From Rhodocytophaga rosea (lineage in GTDB: Bacteria > Bacteroidota > Bacteroidia > Cytophagales > 172606-1): a stretch of DNA of 64,000 nt. Every line of letters starts with the position of its first letter. Positions within the stretch are counted from its first letter, which is position 1. The stretch is taken from positions 682,001 through 746,000 of the forward strand of contig NZ_CP048222.1 in assembly GCF_010119975.1 (NCBI RefSeq). Direction: 5' to 3'. The position numbers and the translations under genes were made by a program. The notes beneath the pieces were generated by a model that was not told the DNA's origin, did no database searches, and saw only the letters and a list, made by a program, of their open reading frames with translations. Shown one piece after another: positions 7,834 to 15,299 of the stretch.

Positions 7834-9633
7834 TTATCTTTTCCGTTTTCCACTTTGTTCTACTGGTTTTAAGTACGGTTTAAGACTTTCTGCCAGTTTC
7901 CGGTAGCCTTCCTCATTCGGATGCAGGCCATCGGTAAAGAGGGATTCATCAATTTTACCTTCCGTATTGACTAACCCCTTGCCAGGCTCGGCATACGTTA
8001 CATTCAGTTCACCAGAAGCCTGGGCAATACCTTCATTGAGCCCGGTAATGCGTTGTTCTCCCTGCCTTCGTGGGAGTATTCCCAGTAACAAAATAGCTGC
8101 CTTGGGCTGGCGTACTTTAATAGCCTGTACCAGCCATTTCAAACCTTCGATGATTTCCTTATCCGAATTAAGATGCAGGTTATTGGTGCCGATCATAATA
8201 ATAACCTGGCTTGCCTCATACCCATCCAGTTCTCCGTGATACACCCGCCACAATACATTTTCAATCCGGTCCCAGCCGTAGCCTAAATTTTGCGTACCTA
8301 ATGGGCTGAAAACCTTATTCCATGAATCAGTGCCCCGGCTGATGGGAGCCTGTGGTTGTCCACCCCAGTAATGGGTAATGGAGTTTCCCAGAAATATAAT
8401 TCTTGGCGGATTGGTTTTCGCAAGGGCTATTTCTTCGCGGTGCCGGGTTTCCCAATCATAGATCTTGAAATCGCGTGATTGTGGGCAGGGCTGTGTAGTG
8501 GTATAAATTCCAACCGGCTCATTGAGAATAGTTCGGATGCTTTTTTCGTAACCTTCCGCATATTGTTGCATGCCTAGATCCGAGGGGTGGGTACCATCTA
8601 CCATGGCATCCAGGCTTAGATTAATCTCAGATAAGGGCAGCAGATACAGTTGCCCGATGGCTTCTGTTTTCAATTGTGCAAAAGCCTGCCGCTGCAGGGC
8701 ATTCACCGTTGTATACAGATTGCGTCTTTCCGGATTAATTAGCCCTTCTGTATACCCGGCATGTTCCACTAACAGAATAGGCGTATTTGGACGTTTTTGA
8801 CGCAGTGTTTTAACGGATTCCAGGATACGTTGTTTAATTTCGTCAGGGGATATTCCTACCGTTGCTACCAGATTGGGCAGGCAATCCAGCACATATAGTT
8901 TGGCATCAATCGAGGGAAGTAAGTCTATTATTTCTTTTTCCAGTCGGCCATTACCCGAAAAGCCCAGGTTGATCAAGGGGCGCTCCAGTTTGCGGCCCAG
9001 AATAGCAGTCCAGGCCATACCCGGCCTGGACGCACAGGCTCCCTGGGCAATAGAAGTGCCGTAGACCACAATAGGCTTGTCTACCCGTACAGGCAAAGGG
9101 GTAAAACTTGCCCCTTGCGGCACGCCAATCTCAAGCCACTTTACCGAATTATATAGCGGAAGATATAAGCGATATTCCCGTCCTTTGGTGTGATAGGTAT
9201 CATTGGCTTGAAGATTAGTAAAGCGATATTGAATGGTATCCCCGAAGGCATACTTTCCCGCACACCAAAGATAGGCGCCATCACTGTTGACTGCATATAA
9301 ATCCACCCCACTTACCCCGGTAGCCGGCATATGGGGCATGGCATGTTGTCCCTCTACGATATACCTTACGATGATTTGGTCCGTACTGGCGCTGAAACGG
9401 ATGAGTAGCCCGGCTGATTGCCGCGACAAGTCCCATACTGGTTTCCGGACCGTTTTTTCGGCCGTAGCCGGCAATCTGTGGTAAGTATGTTGTACTTCTT
9501 TAGGCCATGCCTGGCCTTCGATAACCGGGAATTCGCTTTGAGCAGGGTTCCACCATACATAAACTGGCGTAGTCTGTGAGAAGGCAAGTAGGCTTTGCAA
9601 AAAGATGCATATGAATAATAAGGTTCGTTTCAT
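7834..9633 (-). CDS. exported protein with two SGNH/GDSL hydrolase domains
   Basis: A 599-residue protein with a signal peptide (to LLAFSQ). Residues about 25-180 form the beta-rich SGNH N-terminal accessory domain. The first SGNH hydrolase follows, with block I YGTSIAQG and block V DGTHPSDLG; the second begins near residue 410 with block I IFLGNSITHYWGG, has IIMIGTNNLHL as block III and ends with DGLHPNEEG. Each domain thus shows its nucleophile Ser and the Asp/His pair. In Bacteroidota such secreted esterases remove acetyl groups from polysaccharides, which is inferred here. Fusion of two complete SGNH modules in one chain is less common than a single one. Confidence 0.9.
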   Translation of the reverse strand: MKRTLLFICIFLQSLLAFSQTTPVYVWWNPAQSEFPVIEGQAWPKEVQHTYHRLPATAEKTVRKPVWDLSRQSAGLLIRFSASTDQIIVRYIVEGQHAMPHMPATGVSGVDLYAVNSDGAYLWCAGKYAFGDTIQYRFTNLQANDTYHTKGREYRLYLPLYNSVKWLEIGVPQGASFTPLPVRVDKPIVVYGTSIAQGACASRPGMAWTAILGRKLERPLINLGFSGNGRLEKEIIDLLPSIDAKLYVLDCLPNLVATVGISPDEIKQRILESVKTLRQKRPNTPILLVEHAGYTEGLINPERRNLYTTVNALQRQAFAQLKTEAIGQLYLLPLSEINLSLDAMVDGTHPSDLGMQQYAEGYEKSIRTILNEPVGIYTTTQPCPQSRDFKIYDWETRHREEIALAKTNPPRIIFLGNSITHYWGGQPQAPISRGTDSWNKVFSPLGTQNLGYGWDRIENVLWRVYHGELDGYEASQVIIMIGTNNLHLNSDKEIIEGLKWLVQAIKVRQPKAAILLLGILPRRQGEQRITGLNEGIAQASGELNVTYAEPGKGLVNTEGKIDESLFTDGLHPNEEGYRKLAESLKPYLKPVEQSGKRKR

Positions 9634-9809
9634 AGATAGAAAATAACAAAGGAGCTAAGGTTTTCAAAGTAAAGGTATTCTCCCACATTGTCAAGCCAAA
9701 AATCCGTTGCTGCTCTATATTGAAATTTGTATCCCTACCCTCAATCCTTTACCTTACCATAAAACTTTCCGGATAAATACGTTTATCTCAGGTGCATCTT
9801 TACACTTCT

Positions 9810-10928
9810 ATGAAAACCATCCTTTTACCCTTACTGGCATCAAATTTAATCCTGTTGTTTTCGGCATATGGTCAATCTACAATTCAAAGTGAATTGGATG
9901 CCCTGATGAAGCATAATTTCCAGCCTGACCAACCAGGGGGAATGGTTCTGGTTTGGGAAAAGGGCAAGATACGGTACCAACAGGGCATAGGTCTGGAAAA
10001 CCTGGACACTAAAAAGGCGATTACTCCAACTACTACCTTCCGTATGGCTTCGGTTTCCAAACAATTTACGGCCATGGCTATACTCATTCTGGAAAAACAA
10101 AATAAATTAAAACTGGAAGACAAACTTTCCAGGTACTTTCCTCAGCTTAAGCCGGAAATAGGCGACAAGATCATATTGAAACATTTGCTTACCCATACTT
10201 CCGGCATTCCCGATTATGAGAGCCTGATGGACCAATCCTGGAACAGGCAAATTCTCGATGAAGATATTCCCCTGCTGCTGGCATCGCAACCGAAAGGCTA
10301 TTTTACACCCGGCTCACAATTCAGGTATTCCAATACCGGCTTTTGCCTGCTTGCCTTAGTAGTGAAGCAAGTATCTGGAAAACCTTATGCTCAATTTTTG
10401 AAGCAGTACATCTTTGAGCCGCTGGAAATGAATCACACCTTTATCTATGAAAACAAGCATCCTGTTCCAGGCCGGGGAATGGGCTATGCCAGAACGGAAC
10501 CCGGCCAGATCATCCCTTCCGACCAGAGCCTGACGAGTGCTACCAAAGGAGATGGCTGTGTGTATACCTGCATAGCAGACTATTTGAAATGGTATCAGGC
10601 CTGCCGTACAAATACACTGGCTGATCTGCTGGGAAAGCTTTCAGAAATAGGCTATTTATTTCCTAAAGGAAGTGGAGAAGGATATGGCCTGGGGTGGTTT
10701 TTTAAGAAAAAGAAACAAGGTGGAAACTACGAACTCACCCACAGCGGCTCCACCTGCGGATTTAGCCATGTGGTCGTACAGGTTCCGGATGAGGATTTGC
10801 TGATCGTGTATTTTTCAAATCTGGCGGATAATCATGCCGTTTTCGATACGATTTATGACACTGTCAGGAAATATTCTTCCTACAAAATACAACTCGACTT
10901 CAAACAAATGCACCTGCTTACCAATTGA
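9810..10928 (+). CDS. beta-lactamase/DD-peptidase-like serine hydrolase
   Basis: About 372 residues. The ATG at 9810 is preferred to an upstream in-frame GTG because it begins a normal signal peptide (MKTILLPLLASNLILLFSAYG). The serine beta-lactamase fold is shown by the SVSK motif (SxxK; nucleophile Ser and general base Lys), YSN in FRYSNTGF (YxN) and HSGST near the C-terminus, which stands in for the KTG box. Such class C-like proteins include DD-peptidases and esterases, and resistance to beta-lactams should not be assumed. The stop codon lies inside a 22-base tandem duplication, which may have shifted or extended the C-terminus slightly. Confidence 0.88.
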   Translation: MKTILLPLLASNLILLFSAYGQSTIQSELDALMKHNFQPDQPGGMVLVWEKGKIRYQQGIGLENLDTKKAITPTTTFRMASVSKQFTAMAILILEKQNKLKLEDKLSRYFPQLKPEIGDKIILKHLLTHTSGIPDYESLMDQSWNRQILDEDIPLLLASQPKGYFTPGSQFRYSNTGFCLLALVVKQVSGKPYAQFLKQYIFEPLEMNHTFIYENKHPVPGRGMGYARTEPGQIIPSDQSLTSATKGDGCVYTCIADYLKWYQACRTNTLADLLGKLSEIGYLFPKGSGEGYGLGWFFKKKKQGGNYELTHSGSTCGFSHVVVQVPDEDLLIVYFSNLADNHAVFDTIYDTVRKYSSYKIQLDFKQMHLLTN

Positions 10929-10949
10929 AATGCACCTGCTTACCAATTG
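10906..10949. repeat. 22-bp perfect tandem duplication at the end of the serine hydrolase gene
   Basis: The 22-base unit beginning AAATGCACCTGCTTACC is present twice without a gap (10906-10927 and 10928-10949). The hydrolase stop codon (10926-10928) sits at the junction. It reads as a recent slippage duplication. Confidence 0.9.
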
Positions 10950-11032
10950 ATTAGCTACTTGTCGAATAAAGAGATTGCAGACAAATCACCTTATAAGGAC
11001 ATTCTTATTTGCCTGTTAAATGGATACAAAAA

Positions 11033-11075
11033 TGGCAAAGTATTTGTATCAAAATTGTTTACGAACACTTTGCCA
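11033..11075. terminator. possible hairpin between convergent genes
   Basis: TGGCAAAGT (11033-11041) pairs perfectly with ACTTTGCCA (11067-11075) across a 25-base loop, followed by CTCTTTTA. It lies between the convergent serine hydrolase and PQQ-dehydrogenase genes. The loop is long for an intrinsic terminator. Confidence 0.35.
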
Positions 11076-11123
11076 CTCTTTTATATAACTACATGGCTAC
11101 TTATGCAGCTATAATCCTATTTC

Positions 11124-12536
11124 CTACTTTTTCGCATCATCAATAATTTTATACAGCTTACCACTAGTACCTGTCGGGCCGGTTGCATCAGAAGTTAAGA
11201 TATATACTTCCCCTTTTGAATCCTGCCCAAATCCTAATACATAATGTTTTAATTGCCCGGTAGGGGTATTAGCAAATTTAATTTCCTTGTAGTTCCACAA
11301 TCCGCTTGCCTGGGGAGTCGCCACAAAGACCAATCCATCTGGTGCTCCGAAACTAAGGCTCCACATACCAAAAATATACTTGCCTTCATACTGGGGTAAT
11401 GCTTTGCCGCGGTATACATTACCGCCTACAATCACGAGACCAGAACCTCCGGTTTGTTTTGAATTTTTTACTTCTATAACCGGATCAATAAGTGGGTTTC
11501 CGTCAGGGTCAGTAGAGGGGCAATCCTGAGCAGAGGCGTCCGGATTAGTGGTATCAAAACAATGGGTACCTTCTTTAACATTCCATCCGTAGTTGCCTCC
11601 CCGGGTTACAATACTTACTTCCTCCCATAGTTCCTGTCCGGCATCTCCCACAAACAAGCGGTGTTCACCTCCCATATCGAAAGAAAAACGGTAAGGATTC
11701 CGGAACCCATAGGCGTAAATCTCGTCTAATCCTTGTTTTCCTACAAAAGGATTGAAAGCAGGAATACTATAAGGACTTCCTCCATTCACATCAATACGCA
11801 GTATACTTCCCAGCAAATTTTGAGTAATGTCCTGCCCGTTTCCACCGGCATTTTTTTCATACCAGTCTTCCACATGTCCTTCTCCTACATCATCTCCTCC
11901 CCCTCCATCACCTATGGAAAAGTACAGGTAATGATCCGTAGGTCCGAAAGCAAGTGTACCTCCGTTGTGATTGCCTTGAGGTTTATCTATTGCAAGAATT
12001 ATTTTTTCTGAACTTTTATCGGCTACCAAAGGACTGGCTGCAGAAACCTTATACTCAGCCACAACACTGGTATGATTCCAGGTAGAAGGAGCGCCTGCCC
12101 TTAAAGGGGCACTATAATTCACAAAAAAACGGCCATTGGTCTTATAATCCGGATGGAAAGCTAAGCCTAATAGCCCTCGCTCATCATATATAGTATTTAA
12201 TGTTACTATTTTATCGCGTATATTTAAAAAAGGCTCCTGTACTATATTACCATCTGCGTCTACAATGCGGATCAGTCCGGTTTGATCCACTATAAATAAT
12301 CTTCCGCTGCTATCCGGAGCCTCGCTCATCGCTATAGGCTGACTTAATCCTTCCACTACCAGTTCAAGTCCGGGCTTGCTGATGATGTTCTCATGATCAT
12401 CAAAAAAGTCTTCAATTAACTGGCAACCCGGAATAGTAGCCAAGGCTACCAGCACAAATAAAAATCTGCTTCTTATGGTTAGAAGAGTCTGAAAAGGGGT
12501 ACGCCCGGACAGCTTTCCCAGTAATTTGTTTTTCAT
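11124..12536 (-). CDS. PQQ-dependent sugar dehydrogenase-like lipoprotein (glucose/sorbosone dehydrogenase family)
   Basis: About 470 residues from the start at 12536 (MKNKLLGKLSGRTPF). A lipobox cysteine follows the hydrophobic segment in LATIPGCQL, so it is probably a membrane-anchored periplasmic lipoprotein; the longer upstream frame is not needed. The six-bladed propeller of the glucose/sorbosone dehydrogenase family is recognised by GLSQPIAM, DERGLLGLAFHPDY, NHNGGTLAFGP, YFSIGDGGGGDD, YAYGFRNPYRFSFD and GGNYGWNVKEG. Family members oxidise sugars in the periplasm with PQQ, and the His in NHNGG and the Arg in GFRNPYR match catalytic and cofactor positions. PQQ biosynthesis genes are not in the window. 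The gene stands alone. Confidence 0.9.
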   Translation of the reverse strand: MKNKLLGKLSGRTPFQTLLTIRSRFLFVLVALATIPGCQLIEDFFDDHENIISKPGLELVVEGLSQPIAMSEAPDSSGRLFIVDQTGLIRIVDADGNIVQEPFLNIRDKIVTLNTIYDERGLLGLAFHPDYKTNGRFFVNYSAPLRAGAPSTWNHTSVVAEYKVSAASPLVADKSSEKIILAIDKPQGNHNGGTLAFGPTDHYLYFSIGDGGGGDDVGEGHVEDWYEKNAGGNGQDITQNLLGSILRIDVNGGSPYSIPAFNPFVGKQGLDEIYAYGFRNPYRFSFDMGGEHRLFVGDAGQELWEEVSIVTRGGNYGWNVKEGTHCFDTTNPDASAQDCPSTDPDGNPLIDPVIEVKNSKQTGGSGLVIVGGNVYRGKALPQYEGKYIFGMWSLSFGAPDGLVFVATPQASGLWNYKEIKFANTPTGQLKHYVLGFGQDSKGEVYILTSDATGPTGTSGKLYKIIDDAKK

Positions 12537-12813
12537 AAGGTTAGGGTTAAGAAATAATGAATAGGTTTGTAATTGATAAAAAGTATGAATAGTAAGCAGT
12601 ACAACAGCCATGCAGAAATGAACTACATGCAAAATCCTGATCTATGAAAATCAACAGATAGAATATCACAAAAACAATATAGCAGCAGTGCCCCCATACG
12701 GAGCATTAAAAAGAAGGGTTGCCTGGCTTTTGAAAAAAATTAGTGTTTAGGTACTTACTTTTTTATATTTTTTTATCTACTATTGGAGACAATCAAAGCT
12801 ATTTTAGGCTTAC

Positions 12814-12829
12814 CTATACCCAGGTATAG
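12814..12829. promoter_or_regulatory. palindrome CTATACC-CA-GGTATAG
   Basis: A perfect 7-bp inverted repeat with a 2-base centre lies about 38 bases before the ABM monooxygenase start. It may be a regulator-binding site; its core resembles, but does not equal, the TACCTA/TAGGTA palindromes at 49390 and 58183. Confidence 0.35.
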
Positions 12830-12866
12830 ACTAGCTCAACTTAGTAGTATTTAAACTCTTATCTTT

Positions 12867-13163
12867 ATGTACGCCCGTGTCATTCAAGTAAATCTCAAGC
12901 CAGAGACAATAAGCCTGGCTACCGACTATTTTCGTCAAAGTGTAGGTCCTGCCCTCAAACAACAGGCAGGATTTAAAAACAGCCGGTTCCTGACTAATTC
13001 CTCGACTAATCAATGTCTGATGGTTACTTTATGGGAATCCGAAGCTGCCCGGAAAGGCGCTGAGACCAATGGTTTTCTACAGGATGTACTTAAAAAAATG
13101 GGAGATTATTTTGCCAGCAAACCAACCATTGATTACTATACGGTAGATGTGCAGGTAGTATAG
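12867..13163 (+). CDS. ABM-type (antibiotic biosynthesis monooxygenase) small protein
   Basis: A 98-residue ferredoxin-like alpha/beta protein of the ABM superfamily, small dimeric oxygenases acting on quinols, haem or aldehydes. The pattern is a first strand MYARVIQVNL, the helix ending in QSVGPALKQQAGFKNSRFL, the middle strand CLMVTLWESEAARKGAE and a last strand TIDYYTVDVQVV. No cofactor-binding residue can be named with confidence. It is a single gene, divergent from the PQQ-type dehydrogenase, with a palindrome in front that may serve control. The family call is fair and the substrate unknown. Confidence 0.75.
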   Translation: MYARVIQVNLKPETISLATDYFRQSVGPALKQQAGFKNSRFLTNSSTNQCLMVTLWESEAARKGAETNGFLQDVLKKMGDYFASKPTIDYYTVDVQVV

Positions 13164-13227
13164 CATACCTGGGTCTGGCTAAATAAAAAATATATGTAAT
13201 GAAGCTTATTTTCTTAAGGCAAAGATT

Positions 13228-13278
13228 ATCCTCCGTTCAATCCGGTATTCTCACCTGCTACTGGATTGGACGGAGGAT
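13228..13278. repeat. long hairpin between convergent genes, 16-bp arms
   Basis: ATCCTCCGTTCAATCC (13228-13243) pairs with GGATTGGACGGAGGAT (13263-13278) at 15 of 16 positions across a 19-base loop. It separates the ABM gene from the convergent LytTR regulator. There is no T-run on either side, so a bidirectional terminator is only one option. Confidence 0.75.
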
Positions 13279-13326
13279 CATTGTAGAAGCCTTCTATCTT
13301 CTTAATGAATAACCAATAACTGGTAT

Positions 13327-14094
13327 TTACCCTTCCAGCCAGCTTTTAAATACATGCGCTTTATCCCGGCTGACCAGTACTTCATCCGTGGCTCTGGGAT
13401 TGAGTTCGAGTTTAAGCTTGCCATTAAAGTAGGTATGTATCTGGTCGATGGCAGACAAGTGGGCCATAAACTGGCGGTTGAGGCGGAAAAAATCTTCGGG
13501 GTTGAGCATTTTCTCAAGTTGCTCTAATGTATAATCTACCAGGTATTTTTTGCCATCTTTTTTGACAAGTAATACCAGTTCGTTGCTTGCCTGAAAATAG
13601 GCGATCTGGTCGGCAAATACCGGAATGAGTTGTTCGCGGCTTTTTACCAGAAAACGTGTTTTGTATTTTTTACCGGAGTTGGGCAATACGTCCAGTAAGG
13701 CTTCCAGTTTCAGGGCACTCTCCTGGCCTGTAGGCTCTCCTTTCAGGTCTTTATATTTATCAATAGCCTGCTGCAATTCCTGTAATTTTACCGGTTTGAG
13801 CAGGTAATCTATACTTTTTACCTTAAAAGCCTTAATGGCATATTCATCGTAGGAAGTAGTAAAAATGATGGGGCTGTTTACCAGGGTTTTCTCAAAAATC
13901 TCAAAGCTTAATCCATCCGAAAGCTGAATATCTGAAAATATAAGATCCGGCGCAGGATTAGCGGCAAACCATTCTCTGGCAGCTTTTACACTTTCTAGTA
14001 TGGCACATATTTCAATAGCAGTATCGGCCTTGGCAATCAGTTTTTCCAAGCGTTCAGCGGCCGGATATTCATCTTCTATAATTAATGCTTTCAT
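13327..14094 (-). CDS. LytTR-family response regulator
   Basis: A 255-residue response regulator. The receiver domain (residues 1-118) has the acidic pair E7-D8, the phospho-acceptor D55 in FSDIQLSDG, T84 in IIFTTSYDEY and K103 region LLKPVK. The C-terminal LytTR DNA-binding domain (about 148-250) is shown by RFLVKSREQLIPV, IAYFQASNELVLLV and FFRLNRQFMAHLSAI. It is the third gene of a minus-strand set: TonB-dependent receptor, LytS-type kinase, then this regulator 119 bases further on. It probably receives phosphate from that kinase and may control the receptor or autoregulate the set; the targets are not known. Confidence 0.93.
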   Translation of the reverse strand: MKALIIEDEYPAAERLEKLIAKADTAIEICAILESVKAAREWFAANPAPDLIFSDIQLSDGLSFEIFEKTLVNSPIIFTTSYDEYAIKAFKVKSIDYLLKPVKLQELQQAIDKYKDLKGEPTGQESALKLEALLDVLPNSGKKYKTRFLVKSREQLIPVFADQIAYFQASNELVLLVKKDGKKYLVDYTLEQLEKMLNPEDFFRLNRQFMAHLSAIDQIHTYFNGKLKLELNPRATDEVLVSRDKAHVFKSWLEG

Positions 14095-14213
14095 TCTGGA
14101 TTAGGATTTTGTCTGGAACCTGGATTTCTAAGATGATTAGATTTGTAGGATTAGAAAGATAAAGTTGATACAATCCTGTACGGCTTTGAATCCTAAAAAT
14201 CACGATTACAAAC

Positions 14214-15230
14214 TTACCCATTCAAAAGCGGAATCCGTACGGTGAATAATTCGCTTGTATTCAGAATTTCAATTCTTTTAGGCGTGAGGAAATTATAGCG
14301 GTTAATAATATTCTGTAAACCTACTTTGGTAGATTTCTCAAGGGTAGTTTTTTCCTGGATATTATTTTCTACACTGATGTATTCATTCTCTTCGGGAGAC
14401 AGCCGGATGGTAAGTGGCTTTTCCTTGGAAACAATATTATGTTTAATGGCATTCTCCACCAGCATCTGCAGGGTAAGCGGTGCCACCATGTATTTGTGGT
14501 AATACGCTTCAGTAATCGTATTTTCTACCACCAGATTATCCCGGAAACGGGTTTTATTCAGGTAAATATACGATTCCAGAAACGCCAGTTCTTCGGCCAG
14601 TGTAACAGTGGTTTTGTCTTTACTCACCAGTACATAGCGGTACACATCAGAGAGTTGCTCCAGATATTTCTGCGCCGGCTCGTTTTCCTCATCAATCAAA
14701 GCGGCCAGCGTATTGAGACTATTGAACAGAAAATGAGGATCGACCTGGTTTTTTAAAGCTTCAAACTGAGAGATGATATTCTCTTTGGCCAGGGCTTCGG
14801 TCTGCTGGATGTTCTTCTTCCACTCCTGGAAAAAATATACACTTTCATAAACAGAGGTTACCAGAAAGGTTGGAATAATGCTGGTCATGATGCTGTCCAT
14901 TACATGAGGCCGGTCAAAGATACAGCCCTCAAATACAAAACTTAACAAAAAGGAAAGGAAGGTAGCGGCAAAAATGGTATAAACTACACTAATGGCGGTT
15001 TGCACGGTAACCCGTTTCAAGGTTTGTTTATAACCCGGAAACATACGTTTCATATAAATAAAAATAAGCCGGTTCCCCTCCCACATTGTAGTGGTGAACA
15101 CCAGACAAGCAATAATATGCTGTAAGGCATATTCATTCCAGGTAATCATATCCTCAAAATCTTTAAACAGCGGAGTGAGAATACTGATCAGAGGAATGCC
15201 TATGATCCTTGCCCATTTGTCGTTTATCAT
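14214..15230 (-). CDS. LytS/YehU-type sensor histidine kinase
   Basis: A 338-residue membrane kinase. Four hydrophobic segments lie within residues 5-135 (for example IIACLVFTTTMW, SVVYTIFAATFLSFLLSFVF and SIIPTFLVTSVYESVYFF). The His_kinase domain follows, with the phospho-acceptor H166 in NQVDPHFLFNSLN and the N-box LVENAIKHN in the catalytic part. No periplasmic sensor domain is evident, so the signal may be sensed in the membrane or through a partner. It lies 69 bases downstream of a TonB-dependent receptor gene and upstream of a LytTR regulator, both in the same direction, and is their natural partner. Confidence 0.93.
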   Translation of the reverse strand: MINDKWARIIGIPLISILTPLFKDFEDMITWNEYALQHIIACLVFTTTMWEGNRLIFIYMKRMFPGYKQTLKRVTVQTAISVVYTIFAATFLSFLLSFVFEGCIFDRPHVMDSIMTSIIPTFLVTSVYESVYFFQEWKKNIQQTEALAKENIISQFEALKNQVDPHFLFNSLNTLAALIDEENEPAQKYLEQLSDVYRYVLVSKDKTTVTLAEELAFLESYIYLNKTRFRDNLVVENTITEAYYHKYMVAPLTLQMLVENAIKHNIVSKEKPLTIRLSPEENEYISVENNIQEKTTLEKSTKVGLQNIINRYNFLTPKRIEILNTSELFTVRIPLLNG

Positions 15231-15299
15231 TGGTATATATCTTTGAATGGTAAGTTACACGTTTACTGCCTGAGTTTCAAATCCATAAATAATGACCTA

